The translations under genes and the position numbers were made by a program. Below are positions 53,374 through 62,110 of a DNA stretch of 64,000 nucleotides, piece after piece. How positions within the stretch are numbered: the first letter of the stretch is position 1; the number at the start of each line of letters is the position of its first letter. The notes below the pieces were generated by a model. The model searched no databases. It was not told where the DNA came from and saw nothing but the letters and a program-made list of their open reading frames with translations. The stretch spans positions 1,530,001 through 1,594,000 of the forward strand of contig NZ_CP117835.1 of NCBI RefSeq assembly GCF_029094545.1, written 5' to 3'. The stretch comes from Alkalihalophilus pseudofirmus. GTDB lineage: Bacteria; Bacillota; Bacilli; Bacillales; Bacillaceae_D.

Positions 53374-55680
53374 ATGTTTAAACAATCTTTGCAAGACCTA
53401 TTACATGATTTAAAACATAGTGAGGAATTTAGGGAGCGAATTCGTCATTGGGAAGAAATTGAAGCTGTTGAGGCGGTAACAAAGCCTTTTCCTTCGTTTA
53501 TAGATGAGAGGATTCAAATGTCTCTTCGTAAACGGGGAATCGGCGAGTTATATTCTCATCAGTATGAGGCGATCAACCTCGCACATCAAGGTGAGAATAT
53601 TACAGCAGTCACACCAACTGCTTCAGGTAAAACACTTTGTTACAACATTCCTGTTTTGCAAGAAATCATCAACGATAATGAGAGTCGTGCACTTTATATC
53701 TTTCCAACGAAAGCATTAGCACAGGATCAGAAAAGTGAAATGAATGAACTGATTGAAGAGATGGGCGTGGATGTAAAATGCTTTACGTATGACGGGGATA
53801 CAGCCCCAACCATTCGTCAGGCTGTGCGCAAGGCCGGTCATGTTGTCATTACAAACCCAGATATGCTTCATTCGGCTATTTTGCCTCACCATACAAAATG
53901 GGTCGCATTTTTTGAAAACTTAAAGTATGTCATTATTGATGAGCTGCATACATATCGTGGCGTCTTTGGAAGTCATGTAGCAAACGTCATTAGAAGACTT
54001 AAACGAATTGCTGCTTATTATGGATGCTACCCTACCTTTATTTGTACCTCAGCAACGATTGCCAATCCAAAAGAGCTTGCTGAAGAACTTACAGGTGTAC
54101 CGATGCGGTTAGTGGATAAGAACGGAGCACCTAGGGGTAAGAAGCATTTTATTTTTTATAACCCTCCGATTGTAAACGAAGCGTTAAATATTAGAAAAAG
54201 TGCTACAGCAGAAGTGAATGATTTAGCTGCGAAGTTTTTGAAAAATAAGATCCAAACCATCGTATTCGCTAAGAGCCGTGTCCGAGTTGAGATTATTTTA
54301 AGCCATTTACAAGAGCTCATAAAAAAGAACCTAGGGCCAGATACCATTAGAGGCTACCGCGGCGGCTATCTTCCTAAGCAGCGTCGTGAAATAGAGCGTG
54401 GACTTCGCCAAGGAAATATCATTGGAGTTGTCAGTACGAATGCCTTAGAGCTTGGCGTGGATATAGGCCAGCTTCAGGTGTGTATTATGACCGGATATCC
54501 CGGCTCAATTGCGAGTGCTTGGCAGCAAGCAGGCAGAGCAGGCCGGAGACAAAATGAATCGGTGATTATCATGGTGGCAGGTTCAACCCCTATAGATCAA
54601 TATGTGATTCAACACCCGGATTACTTTTTTGAGCGTTCACCCGAATCGGCCAGAATTAACCCTGATAATTTAGTGATTTTAGTTGATCACTTAAAGTGTG
54701 CCTCATACGAACTTCCATTTAAAAAAGGAGAGACGTTTGACGGAGTGGAGGTTGAGGAAGTATTAGAATTTCTTACTGAAGAGCAGGTTCTTCACCACCG
54801 TGCAGATAAATGGTATTGGATGAACGATGCCTTTCCTGCCCATGGGATAAGCCTGCGTTCTGCCTCACAAGAAAATGTCATCATTATAGACCAGTCAGAT
54901 GTTGCACATCCGACAGTCATCGGAGAAATGGACCGCTTTAGTGCCATGACTCTATTACATGATGAGGCCATTTACCTTCATCAAGGAATCCAGTATCAAG
55001 TGGAGTATTTAGATTGGGATGAAAAGAAAGCATTCGTCCGAGAAGTAGCGGTTGAATACTTTACAGATGCCAATCTTGCGGTGCAGTTAAAAGTTCTCGA
55101 AGAAGATGAAAAGAAGAGAAAAGAGTATGCAGAGGTATCTTTTGGAGATGTAATGGTGAATGCAAAAGCGACTATCTTCAAAAAGATTAAACTTTCAACC
55201 TTTGAAAATATTGGCTCTGGTCCGATTCATCTTCCTGAAGAAGAGCTCCATACAAATGCGATGTGGTTAAGTTTTTCTAACGAGTTAGTCGAAGAATACA
55301 GTGAAGGTGCTTTTGATCAGGCTTTAATTGGTCTTGCGCACCTGTTTCAACATGTCGCGCCGGTATTTGTCATGTGTGATCGCAGCGATTTACATGTTAT
55401 TCCACAGATGAAGGCTGATCATTCAGAGGCTCCGACTATATTTATATATGACCGTTACCCGGGGGGGATTGGACTTTCAAAGGAAGTCTATAAAAATATT
55501 GATGTTATTTTAGAACAAGTGGTCGACCTTGTAAGGTCATGTTCATGTGAAAATGGCTGTCCTGCATGTGTCGGAGCCGAGGGCGAAGCTGGAACAAATG
55601 TAAAATCAACGGTACTAAGACTTGTTTCCATCCTGCGGCAGCTAAAGGTGAGGGGGAATTTTGATGGCATTAAAAAGTAA
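53374..55680 (+). CDS. mrfA: MrfA (YprA) helicase for mitomycin C damage repair
   Basis: 768 residues. Superfamily 2 helicase with TPTASGKTL (Walker A), IDELHTYRG (DExH), CTSATIANP (motif III), NALELGVDIG (motif V) and AWQQAGRAGRRQ (motif VI). The C-terminal MZB/DUF1998 zinc domain has cysteines in SCSCENGCPACVG. In B. subtilis MrfA works with the nuclease MrfB to remove mitomycin C adducts independently of UvrABC. ATG 53374 is preferred, with GAGGTG 7 bases away. It overlaps mrfB by 17 bases. Confidence 0.93.
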   Translation: MFKQSLQDLLHDLKHSEEFRERIRHWEEIEAVEAVTKPFPSFIDERIQMSLRKRGIGELYSHQYEAINLAHQGENITAVTPTASGKTLCYNIPVLQEIINDNESRALYIFPTKALAQDQKSEMNELIEEMGVDVKCFTYDGDTAPTIRQAVRKAGHVVITNPDMLHSAILPHHTKWVAFFENLKYVIIDELHTYRGVFGSHVANVIRRLKRIAAYYGCYPTFICTSATIANPKELAEELTGVPMRLVDKNGAPRGKKHFIFYNPPIVNEALNIRKSATAEVNDLAAKFLKNKIQTIVFAKSRVRVEIILSHLQELIKKNLGPDTIRGYRGGYLPKQRREIERGLRQGNIIGVVSTNALELGVDIGQLQVCIMTGYPGSIASAWQQAGRAGRRQNESVIIMVAGSTPIDQYVIQHPDYFFERSPESARINPDNLVILVDHLKCASYELPFKKGETFDGVEVEEVLEFLTEEQVLHHRADKWYWMNDAFPAHGISLRSASQENVIIIDQSDVAHPTVIGEMDRFSAMTLLHDEAIYLHQGIQYQVEYLDWDEKKAFVREVAVEYFTDANLAVQLKVLEEDEKKRKEYAEVSFGDVMVNAKATIFKKIKLSTFENIGSGPIHLPEEELHTNAMWLSFSNELVEEYSEGAFDQALIGLAHLFQHVAPVFVMCDRSDLHVIPQMKADHSEAPTIFIYDRYPGGIGLSKEVYKNIDVILEQVVDLVRSCSCENGCPACVGAEGEAGTNVKSTVLRLVSILRQLKVRGNFDGIKK

Positions 55681-56989
55681 ATTGGGTCGTCTTAAAAAAC
55701 ATATGAAAATCGAGCCTGAGCGTCCTTCCTCTTTTGAACAAGCTGATCAGGATTGTAATGAGCATCCTAGCAAAACAGAAGACATGCATAAAGAGATTCC
55801 TTTTTTGAACAAGTGGACTGATCAGCAAACTGAGCCTAAATGGTTTGAAGAGCATTATACGATGGTTAGAGAAGTCCGTTATCCTATCGATACAAAACAC
55901 GGACATTATCTCTTTGCCGAGCTTTCGTCCATCATTGATCAATGGCAATCCTATGACGCCGCACACCCTTTATCTTCTCATCCGCTCTCTGCAAAAGGAA
56001 AACGGATGGATGAACTGTTATTTTTTGATACAGAGACAACGGGACTTTCAAGCGGGGCAGGCAATCGGATCTTTCTGCTTGGTTTTGGACAAGTGACCGA
56101 TAAAGAAGTCATTATTAAGCAATATTTTCTCCCAGGACCAGAAGCAGAAGTGAGTTTTTATCATCATTTCTTAACAGATGTAAGCAACATGAAAAATCTA
56201 GTTACGTATAATGGAAAAGCTTTTGATTGGCCGCAAGTGAAAACACGCCATACGTTTGTCAGAGATCAGGTTCCTAAATTGCCGAAATTCGGGCATTATG
56301 ATCTGCTACATGCGTCAAGACGTCTTTGGAAAGAGATTCTGCCCTCTTGTAAACTTTCAGTCGTAGAAAATGAGATCCTTGGGTTTACTAGAGTAGAAGA
56401 TACTCCTGGATACCTGGCTCCAATGCTTTATTTTGACTTTTTACAAGAACAGGATCCAGATTTTGTAACAGGCATTATTAAGCATCACGAATGGGATATG
56501 CTTTCGCTGATTACACTCTACATTCATCTCTCCAAAAGTCTATTTAAAGCTGAGAAAAAGGAAGAATCGCTGCACACAATTGAAAAACATGAGATCGCCC
56601 GTTGGTTTGACTATATCGGTGAAAAAGAAAAGGCGCTAGAATTATATGAAGACATCATATCAAGCGATAGACCTGCTGAGAAAGACATATTATTCAAAAC
56701 GATGCATCAAGCAGCAAAACTTTTGAAACAGAATAAAGACTTTGAAAGTGCAAAATCGTATTTCTATCGGCTCCTAGAACATCAAGCATATGCCATTGAT
56801 AGTGCAATTGAGCTCTCAAAGATCCTAGAGCATAAGGACAAAAATATTAACAAAGCATTCGAACTTGCTGAAAATGGTTATGAGCATTTCCACGCTACGC
56901 TACATCAACGAACGACTAAGGAAAATAAGCGGTTAGAGGCAGAGCTGTTAAAGCGCATTGAACGTCTGCAAAAGAAATTAGTAATCTAA
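55664..56989 (+). CDS. mrfB: MrfB (YprB) 3'-5' exonuclease
   Basis: 441 residues. The DnaQ/RNase H-like nuclease core starts with FFDTETTGLSSG (catalytic Asp and Glu) and continues with LVTYNGKAFDWP and KHHEWDMLSL. A TPR-like helical tail covers about 300-440. It is coupled to mrfA by overlap, with AGGGGGA upstream of ATG 55664. The pair is the dedicated repair operon described in B. subtilis. Confidence 0.92.
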   Translation: MALKSKLGRLKKHMKIEPERPSSFEQADQDCNEHPSKTEDMHKEIPFLNKWTDQQTEPKWFEEHYTMVREVRYPIDTKHGHYLFAELSSIIDQWQSYDAAHPLSSHPLSAKGKRMDELLFFDTETTGLSSGAGNRIFLLGFGQVTDKEVIIKQYFLPGPEAEVSFYHHFLTDVSNMKNLVTYNGKAFDWPQVKTRHTFVRDQVPKLPKFGHYDLLHASRRLWKEILPSCKLSVVENEILGFTRVEDTPGYLAPMLYFDFLQEQDPDFVTGIIKHHEWDMLSLITLYIHLSKSLFKAEKKEESLHTIEKHEIARWFDYIGEKEKALELYEDIISSDRPAEKDILFKTMHQAAKLLKQNKDFESAKSYFYRLLEHQAYAIDSAIELSKILEHKDKNINKAFELAENGYEHFHATLHQRTTKENKRLEAELLKRIERLQKKLVI

Positions 56990-57195
56990 ACTGCACATTT
57001 CCTGGGCAAGCGCATAAACTCTTATCAATCAACAAAATGTGACAAAAATGTGAACCTAGTCATTTTTTCTTATTTCTTCAGAAAAATCAATTGTCAGACT
57101 ATCTAAAAGGAAGTAAAATATGTACTGGAATTGAAATGTACTGCATTTGAATATGGTAGTTCTGGATTTGATTTGAAGAAAAGAGTGATAAAAGA

Positions 57196-57354
57196 ATGAG
57201 TAAGGCGTTGTTAATTTTATTTTTTCTAATGATTGGTGTAACAGTGTTTGTAATGAGTGAGATTCGTGATGAGACATCAAGTTCTCTCTATAGTGCGGAG
57301 TTAATCAGCACCAGCCCAATCACGCCCAATGTCGAGATAAGTGCGTATAATTAG
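57196..57354 (+). CDS. 52-aa small exported or membrane protein
   Basis: MSKALLILFFLMIGVTVFVM is a signal-like or membrane segment, followed by a polar tail rich in Ser and Thr ending EISAYN. The ribosome site is weak. It lies just upstream of the cotD-like gene and might be sporulation-related, but that rests on position only. Confidence 0.45.
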   Translation: MSKALLILFFLMIGVTVFVMSEIRDETSSSLYSAELISTSPITPNVEISAYN

Positions 57355-57431
57355 GTGAAACAACTAGTACACCTGCATACGTTTTTACATAGGTTAATAT
57401 TGACTCACCATTAAAAGGAGGAAGTTAACCT

Positions 57432-57968
57432 ATGAAAAAACATTATAATCATTGTCAGCCGACTTGCACGAAAGTGATGCCTGCGGTTGTACACCCGACA
57501 AAGTGTAATATGACTCAAAAGACTTGTGAATATATCGTACCGGAAATTCACCCAAGTCATACAACGCATGTGACGAACCATGTATATAAGCATGTTCACA
57601 GCTTCCCGCACACAGATTCTTTCCAAGAGACGATCTCTAACCAGCAGTTCGTTGCAAATGGTCCCGGACCGCAAGTAGCAGGTGCAATGATGCCGCCTCG
57701 TCCGCCAATGGGAACACAAGGTTTTGGACCAATGGCCGGAGCAAACATGGGCCCGATGGCCGGAGCAAATATGGCACCGATGGCAGGGGCAAACATGGGG
57801 CCAATGGCAGGAGCGAACATGGGGCCAATGGCCGGAGCAAACATGGCACCAATGGCCGGAGCAAACATGGGTCCGCAAGCAGGAGCAAATATGGCTCCAA
57901 TGGGTTTTGGGCCAATGAGCGGCGGGAAAGGTAAAGGAAACGGAAATTGCGGTTGTAGCTACCGTTAA
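57432..57968 (+). CDS. cotD: CotD-family spore coat protein with an octapeptide repeat tail
   Basis: 178 residues. The first 75 are Cys/His-rich (CQPTCTKVMPAVVHPTKC, EIHPSHTTHVTNHVYKHVHSFPHT) and match CotD, an inner coat protein made in the mother cell. Residues about 101-156 are seven copies of MAGANM(G/A)P (one copy begins with Gln), which B. subtilis CotD (about 75 residues) lacks. The end is a Gly/Lys tail GKGKGNGNCGCSYR. AAGGAGG precedes the ATG. Confidence 0.88.
   Translation: MKKHYNHCQPTCTKVMPAVVHPTKCNMTQKTCEYIVPEIHPSHTTHVTNHVYKHVHSFPHTDSFQETISNQQFVANGPGPQVAGAMMPPRPPMGTQGFGPMAGANMGPMAGANMAPMAGANMGPMAGANMGPMAGANMAPMAGANMGPQAGANMAPMGFGPMSGGKGKGNGNCGCSYR
57732..57899 (+). repeat. 24-bp tandem repeat, seven copies, inside the cotD-like gene
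   Basis: Each unit encodes MAGANM(G/A)P; the copies differ mainly at third codon positions (GGC/GGG/GGT, CCG/CCA). The synonymous variation shows selection on the peptide, not a fresh expansion. Slippage between units could change coat protein length. Confidence 0.9.
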
Positions 57969-57985
57969 TCTTCACATGTTATAGT

Positions 57986-58024
57986 AGGGTCTAAGCCATC
58001 TTTTGGCTTGGCCCTTATTTCTTT
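57986..58024 (+). terminator. terminator after cotD
   Basis: AGGGTCTAAGCCA and TGGCTTGGCCCT arms followed by TATTTCTTT. Confidence 0.75.
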
Positions 58025-58041
58025 GGTAAGAGGTGAAAACG

Positions 58042-58602
58042 GTGAAAGTATTGGCTGTATCCGGTTATAAAGGACATGAACTCGGCATTTTTGATCAAAA
58101 GCATCAAGGTATTACATATATAAAAAAAGCATTAGAACAAAAACTTCGTTCGTATATAGATGAAGGGCTAGAATGGGTGGTGATTAGCGGCCAGCTTGGT
58201 GTTGAGCTTTGGGCTGCTGAAGTAGTTTTAGCATTGAAGAGCGAGTTTTCGGACTTGAAGTTATCGGTGTTGACCCCATTTTATAATCAAGAAGAACGAT
58301 GGAGTGAAGAAACTCAAAACTACTATAAAAACATTGTAAATCAAGCGGATTTTGTTGACAGTATTACGAAACGGCCTTATGATAATCCCGCGCAGCTTCG
58401 CTTGAAAAATGAGTTTATTATAGAAAAATCGGATGCCCTCTTATTATTAGTAGATGAAGAAAAGCCAGGTTCACCTATGTATTATTTAGAGCCAGCTAAA
58501 CAAAAAGCATTAACTACTCATTATCCAATCCACTATATTACTCCCATGGATCTTGATTTTCTTATTCAAGATGAACAAATGAATAACGCAGATTATTGGT
58601 AG
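58042..58602 (+). CDS. ypsA: YpsA (DUF1273, SLOG-fold protein)
   Basis: 186 residues with a nucleotide-binding SLOG fold: VLAVSGYKGHELGIF, WVVISGQLGVELWAAE, RPYDNPAQLRLKNEFIIEKSDALLLL. YpsA affects cell division in Firmicutes and is linked to GpsB, encoded next here. GTG 58042 is spaced correctly from AAGAGG; GTG 58033 overlaps that site. Confidence 0.9.
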   Translation: MKVLAVSGYKGHELGIFDQKHQGITYIKKALEQKLRSYIDEGLEWVVISGQLGVELWAAEVVLALKSEFSDLKLSVLTPFYNQEERWSEETQNYYKNIVNQADFVDSITKRPYDNPAQLRLKNEFIIEKSDALLLLVDEEKPGSPMYYLEPAKQKALTTHYPIHYITPMDLDFLIQDEQMNNADYW

Positions 58603-58705
58603 GGAGATGGATGAGTGCAATAATTCAAATTGACAAGATAGAGAACTTTTGAAAAAATAGAAAGAAATAACCTAAGTTGGTTTATAAGTGTAGGGGTGAT
58701 TTGTG

Positions 58706-59017
58706 ATGAATAATCCAGAGGTTCGACTGTCAGCTAAAGAGATTTTAGATAAAGAATTTAAAACGAGTATGCGCGGCTACAATCCTGATGAGGTAGACAA
58801 GTTTCTTGATTCAGTTATTCAAGATTATGAAGCGTTTCAAAAGAAAGTAGCAGCACTTGAACAAGAGAATCAAAAATTGCGCCGTGAGATGAAACAGCTT
58901 CAGGAAAGACCGCAGCGTCAAACGGCAGCTCCGACTGCAGGAAGTACGAACTATGATATTCTGCAGCGCCTTTCAAACCTAGAGAAAAAAGTATTCGGCA
59001 GCAAGCTGTACGAATAG
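58706..59017 (+). CDS. gpsB: cell-division regulator GpsB
   Basis: 103 residues. The DivIVA-like N-terminal domain ([30 protein letters not shown]) binds the membrane and penicillin-binding proteins. It continues as a coiled coil to about 70 and ends in a small trimerising C-terminal segment ([22 protein letters not shown]). It coordinates elongation and septal peptidoglycan synthesis. GGGGTGA precedes ATG 58706. The order ypsA-gpsB-rnpB is conserved in Bacillus. Confidence 0.95.
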   Translation: MNNPEVRLSAKEILDKEFKTSMRGYNPDEVDKFLDSVIQDYEAFQKKVAALEQENQKLRREMKQLQERPQRQTAAPTAGSTNYDILQRLSNLEKKVFGSKLYE

Positions 59018-59048
59018 AAAGTAGTAACTAGAATAAGGGGAGAGGTCG

Positions 59049-59441
59049 TTGATTGACGTCTATATTGATGGTGCAAGTGCAGGGGATCCTGGTCCATCGG
59101 GGGCAGGAATTTTTATAAATTACAAAGACGGCAGTGTCGGACACTATTCAATTCCTCTTGGCCATATGTCAAATCATGAAGCGGAATATGAGGCATTGCT
59201 GCACGCCCTTAAAATTTGCAAAGAGAAAGGGTTTAAGCAAGTATCTTTTCGTACTGATTCACAGTTGATTGATCAAGCCGTTGAGAAGCGTTATGTTAAA
59301 AATAAGCGCTATAATCAGTATTTAGAAGAAGCGCTTGTCTATATTGATGAATTTGATTTATTTTTTTTGAAATGGATACCAAGTAAACAGAATAAAGATG
59401 CAGATCAATTAGCAAGAAGAGCAATTCAACAAGCAAAGTAA
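59049..59441 (+). CDS. RNase HI-family protein
   Basis: 130 residues. It carries IDGASAGDPGPSGAGIFI (first catalytic Asp), HEAEYEALLHAL (Glu), VSFRTDSQLIDQAV (Asp) and WIPSKQNKDADQLARRA (last Asp). This is the short RNase HI type seen in Bacillus (YpeP/YpdQ group); some members there are weak or inactive nucleases. The start is TTG 59049 with AAGGGGAGAGG. It lies between gpsB and rnpB, an insertion relative to the B. subtilis order as I recall it. Confidence 0.82.
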   Translation: MIDVYIDGASAGDPGPSGAGIFINYKDGSVGHYSIPLGHMSNHEAEYEALLHALKICKEKGFKQVSFRTDSQLIDQAVEKRYVKNKRYNQYLEEALVYIDEFDLFFLKWIPSKQNKDADQLARRAIQQAK

Positions 59442-59450
59442 AATTTACCA

Positions 59451-59479
59451 TTGATTTCATTCAACATAAAACGTATAAT
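59451..59479 (+). promoter_or_regulatory. rnpB promoter
   Basis: TTGATT and a perfect TATAAT separated by 17 bases, with the start point near 59486. It begins just after the RNase HI stop codon. Confidence 0.8.
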
Positions 59480-59486
59480 TAGATTT

Positions 59487-59953
59487 GTCGCTTATGACGG
59501 AATTAACTGTTCAGGTGATCGCTGCACGTTTACGTGTAGAGGAAAGTCCATGCTCGCACTGGCTGAGATGCCAGTAGTGTTCGTGCCTAGCCAATTCATA
59601 AGCTAGGGTAGTCTGGCAGCATGCTGGGCTAACGGCAGGTGACGCACCTAAGTCTTTGGATATGGTGTGATAGCCTTGAAAGTGCCACAGTGACGGAGTC
59701 CATGTGGAAACATATGGAGTGGAACGAGGTAAACCCCGCGAGCGAGAAACCCAAAATATGGTAGGGGCATTTTCTGAACCGGAAATGAACGGGTCAGATG
59801 AACAAGATCTTAGGTCTTGTAGATAGATGGTTACCACCGGAGTACGAGGTTCATCACCGCTTGTAGTACTAAGGTACAGAACATGGCTTATCGAACAGTT
59901 AATAGATGACTTGAATAAGCGCGTTGAGAAATCCCCTCTACAGGGGTTTTTTT
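59487..59953 (+). ncRNA. rnpB: RNase P RNA, Bacillus type B
   Basis: The catalytic RNA of RNase P. The universal blocks are present: GAGGAAAGTCCATGCTCGCAC near 59535 (cited only by its first bases elsewhere), GTAGTGTTCGTGCCTAGC, TTGAAAGTGCCACAGTGACG, GTGGAACGAGGTAAACCCC, GCGAGAAACCCAAA and the final AGATAGATGGTTACC region. Helix P1 pairs TTAACTGTTC (59504-59513) with GAACAGTTAA (59893-59902), and CGCTTAT/ATAAGCG can extend it outward. The mature RNA is about 59499-59908, and the terminator AATCCCCT/AGGGGTTTTTTT ends the transcript. Confidence 0.96.
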
Positions 59954-60039
59954 CATTTACATAAGTTTTTCAGGTATTTGTCAGCTTGATCATAAATTGT
60001 TTATAATAAGGTAACTGTATACATAAGGAGATACGTACA

Positions 60040-61188
60040 ATGAGTAAAGTAACATTAATTGCGACAGCAACGATGGGTCTTGAAGCACTTGTTGCTAGAG
60101 AAGTGAAAGACCTCGGTTATACTGATGTGAAAGTAGAAAATGGGAGAGTAGAATTTACCGCCGATATCTCTGCGATTCCACGTGCTAATTTATGGCTGCG
60201 TACAGCAGATCGTGTGAAATTAAAAGTCGGTGAATTTAAAGCGTTCACTTTTGATGAGCTGTTTGAAAAAACAAAGGCATTGCCATGGGCAGATCTTATT
60301 CCTGTTCATGCAGAATTCCCTGTTATCGGGAAATCTGTGAAATCAAAATTATTTAGTGTATCTGATTGTCAGGCTATTGTTAAAAAAGCAGTCGTTGAAA
60401 GCATGAAAAAAAGATACAAGCGCGGCTGGTTTGATGAGGACGGTCCATTTTACCGAATCGAAGTTGCCTTATTAAAAGATGTCGTGACTTTAACGATCGA
60501 TACGAGCGGTACTGGTCTTCACAAAAGAGGCTATCGTTACTTGCACAACCAAGCACCTCTTAAAGAGACATTAGCAGCAGCTATGGTTATGTTAACGACA
60601 TGGAGACCTGATCGTCCTTTTGCTGATCCTTTTTGCGGGTCCGGAACGCTTCCGATTGAGGCCGCTATGATTGGTCAAAATATTGCACCAGGCTTTAACC
60701 GTGATTTTGTTTCAGAAGATTGGCATTGGATCGGTAAAGAAATATGGAATACGGCTAGACAAGAGGTAGAAGATTCAGCTAATTATGATCAGCCGTTAGA
60801 TATTATGGGATCAGATATCGACCATCGCAGTGTGGAGTTAGCCCAAAATAATGCGATGGAAGCAGGTTTTGGTGAGTTGATTTCATTTAAGCAGATGCAA
60901 GTGAGCGATTTCCGTCATAGGGGAGAATACGGGATTTTAGTAGGTAACCCTCCATACGGTGAGCGTTTAGGAGAGCGAGCAGAAGTGGAAGAGATGTACC
61001 GTGGAATGGGGAAAGCTTTCGAGCTTTTAGATACATGGTCTGTTTACATGCTTACGTCCCATGAAGAGTTTGAAACGTTTTATGGTAAAAAGGCAAATAA
61101 AAAACGTAAGCTTTATAACGGGAATATTAAAACGGATTATTATCAGTTTTTTGGGCCTCGTCCACCTCGTAAGGAAGAAACAAACTAA
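60040..61188 (+). CDS. ypsC: YpsC-type class I RNA methyltransferase (THUMP plus UPF0020)
   Basis: 382 residues. The N-terminal THUMP RNA-binding domain (about 40-155) is followed by a Rossmann methyltransferase with FADPFCGSGTLPIEAAMIG, MGSDIDHRSVELAQNNA and the catalytic VGNPPYGERLGE. This is the RlmL N-terminal/TrmN-like group that makes N2-methylguanosine in RNA; the site (23S rRNA) is inferred from the family. AAGGAGA precedes the ATG. Confidence 0.9.
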   Translation: MSKVTLIATATMGLEALVAREVKDLGYTDVKVENGRVEFTADISAIPRANLWLRTADRVKLKVGEFKAFTFDELFEKTKALPWADLIPVHAEFPVIGKSVKSKLFSVSDCQAIVKKAVVESMKKRYKRGWFDEDGPFYRIEVALLKDVVTLTIDTSGTGLHKRGYRYLHNQAPLKETLAAAMVMLTTWRPDRPFADPFCGSGTLPIEAAMIGQNIAPGFNRDFVSEDWHWIGKEIWNTARQEVEDSANYDQPLDIMGSDIDHRSVELAQNNAMEAGFGELISFKQMQVSDFRHRGEYGILVGNPPYGERLGERAEVEEMYRGMGKAFELLDTWSVYMLTSHEEFETFYGKKANKKRKLYNGNIKTDYYQFFGPRPPRKEETN

Positions 61189-61197
61189 TCAACGAAG

Positions 61198-61228
61198 TAA
61201 AGCTGTTCATAATGAGCAGCTTTTTAAA
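61198..61228 (+). terminator. terminator after ypsC
   Basis: AAAGCTGTTCAT and ATGAGCAGCTTT stem followed by TTAAAA. Confidence 0.8.
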
Positions 61229-61229
61229 A

Positions 61230-61258
61230 AATATTTACTATAATATTATTATGTAAAC
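61230..61258. repeat. dispersed AT-rich repeat, copy 2
   Basis: Contains ATAATATTATTATGTAAAC (61240-61258), identical to 48981-48999, with matching ATATTTA to its left. It lies between the ypsC terminator and the next small gene. Confidence 0.5.
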
Positions 61259-61334
61259 AATTAATAACTCAATGAATATTAAATCCCAAAAAGGTGCATA
61301 GTATGTAAGGAGAACATCGAAACGAGGGATGAGA

Positions 61335-61583
61335 ATGAGTGAGCCGTATAATGAGTTAAAGCAAGTAGAAATGGCGATTAAGTCTGCACAGCGTATGGTC
61401 GGTCAAGCGACAATGAGTATGGACCCTGATCAGCTTCAAGCAGCAACCGATGCTGTAAATCAAGCGAAAGAACAATACAAAAAAGCGGCTTCCCATCAAA
61501 CAGGCGTAGACGCTGCTTTCTTTGAATTTTCAGAAGAGCTGCTTGAGAAGGCAGATACACAATTAAATGAAGCAAAAAAATAA
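61335..61583 (+). CDS. small helical protein, DUF2564-like
   Basis: 82 residues, two to three charged helices (NELKQVEMAIKSAQRMVGQAT, LQAATDAVNQAKEQYKKA, FSEELLEKADTQLNEAKK). It resembles the Bacillus DUF2564 family, which has no known role. GAGGGATGAG sits in front of ATG 61335. Monocistronic with a terminator. Confidence 0.6.
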   Translation: MSEPYNELKQVEMAIKSAQRMVGQATMSMDPDQLQAATDAVNQAKEQYKKAASHQTGVDAAFFEFSEELLEKADTQLNEAKK

Positions 61584-61616
61584 CCGAGCTCCATTGAGCC
61601 GGTTATTTTTTTATTT
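61584..61616. terminator. terminator between converging genes
   Basis: AACCGAGCTC and GAGCCGGTT arms followed by ATTTTTTTATTT. Confidence 0.75.
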
Positions 61617-61929
61617 GTTCGTCTTCTAAATCTGGATGATCGGTCTGCTCGAATTTAGGACTGTAAAAATCGAGGTATCCAAAATCTTCATTGTAATCGA
61701 TTGTCATGCCGTCTAAATACCAAAAATCGTCTTCATTGACAAAAAAGGTAACTCCGTTTTTGTTTAAGGTGTAAGATGTTTTTTGTGGTGAATCTTTAAT
61801 GACCCCAACTGAGAAGCCGCCTGAACCAACTCCACCGACTCGAACAAACAAACGAAGAGTATCTCCTTTTTGTAAAGGAATCTCATTTATATAAAAAGTG
61901 CTTGCGCTGTCTGTTAAATTCAAATCCAT
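61603..61929 (-). CDS. HesB/YadR/YfhF-family protein (YneR-like)
   Basis: 108 residues with the A-type iron-sulfur carrier fold: LRLFVRVGGVGSGGFSVGV, FFVNEDDFWYLDGMTIDYN, GYLDFYSPKF. The C-terminal CGC cysteines that bind clusters in true IscA/SufA carriers are absent, as in the Bacillus YneR branch. Its role is therefore unclear. AGGGGG precedes the ATG. Confidence 0.8.
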   Translation of the reverse strand: MDLNLTDSASTFYINEIPLQKGDTLRLFVRVGGVGSGGFSVGVIKDSPQKTSYTLNKNGVTFFVNEDDFWYLDGMTIDYNEDFGYLDFYSPKFEQTDHPDLEDEQIKK

Positions 61930-62110
61930 TTAATGTACCCCCTTCAATCCTTTCCACAATATCATAAAATTCGACAAGTTCCTAGAAAAAACGTTGCTAA
62001 GAAGCAGGAAATTTGATTCGGATGACGAATTAATGAAAGGAACAAATTTTGAAATTTAAACTTATATAATTAAATGTAAAAGACTTACATAATTGAAAGG
62101 TGGATAAAAG

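Noticed and set aside
53374-56989. Phage-defence helicase-nuclease pair
   Set aside because: The sequences and gene order match the housekeeping MrfAB repair operon of Bacillus.
57596-57868. Long minus-strand reading frame of MFAPAIGPMFAPAIG-type repeats opposite cotD
   Set aside because: It is the mirror of the 24-bp repeat; it has no ribosome site and no family content.
57732-57899. CRISPR-like regular repeat
   Set aside because: The units are contiguous with no spacers and encode a peptide repeat in the cotD frame.
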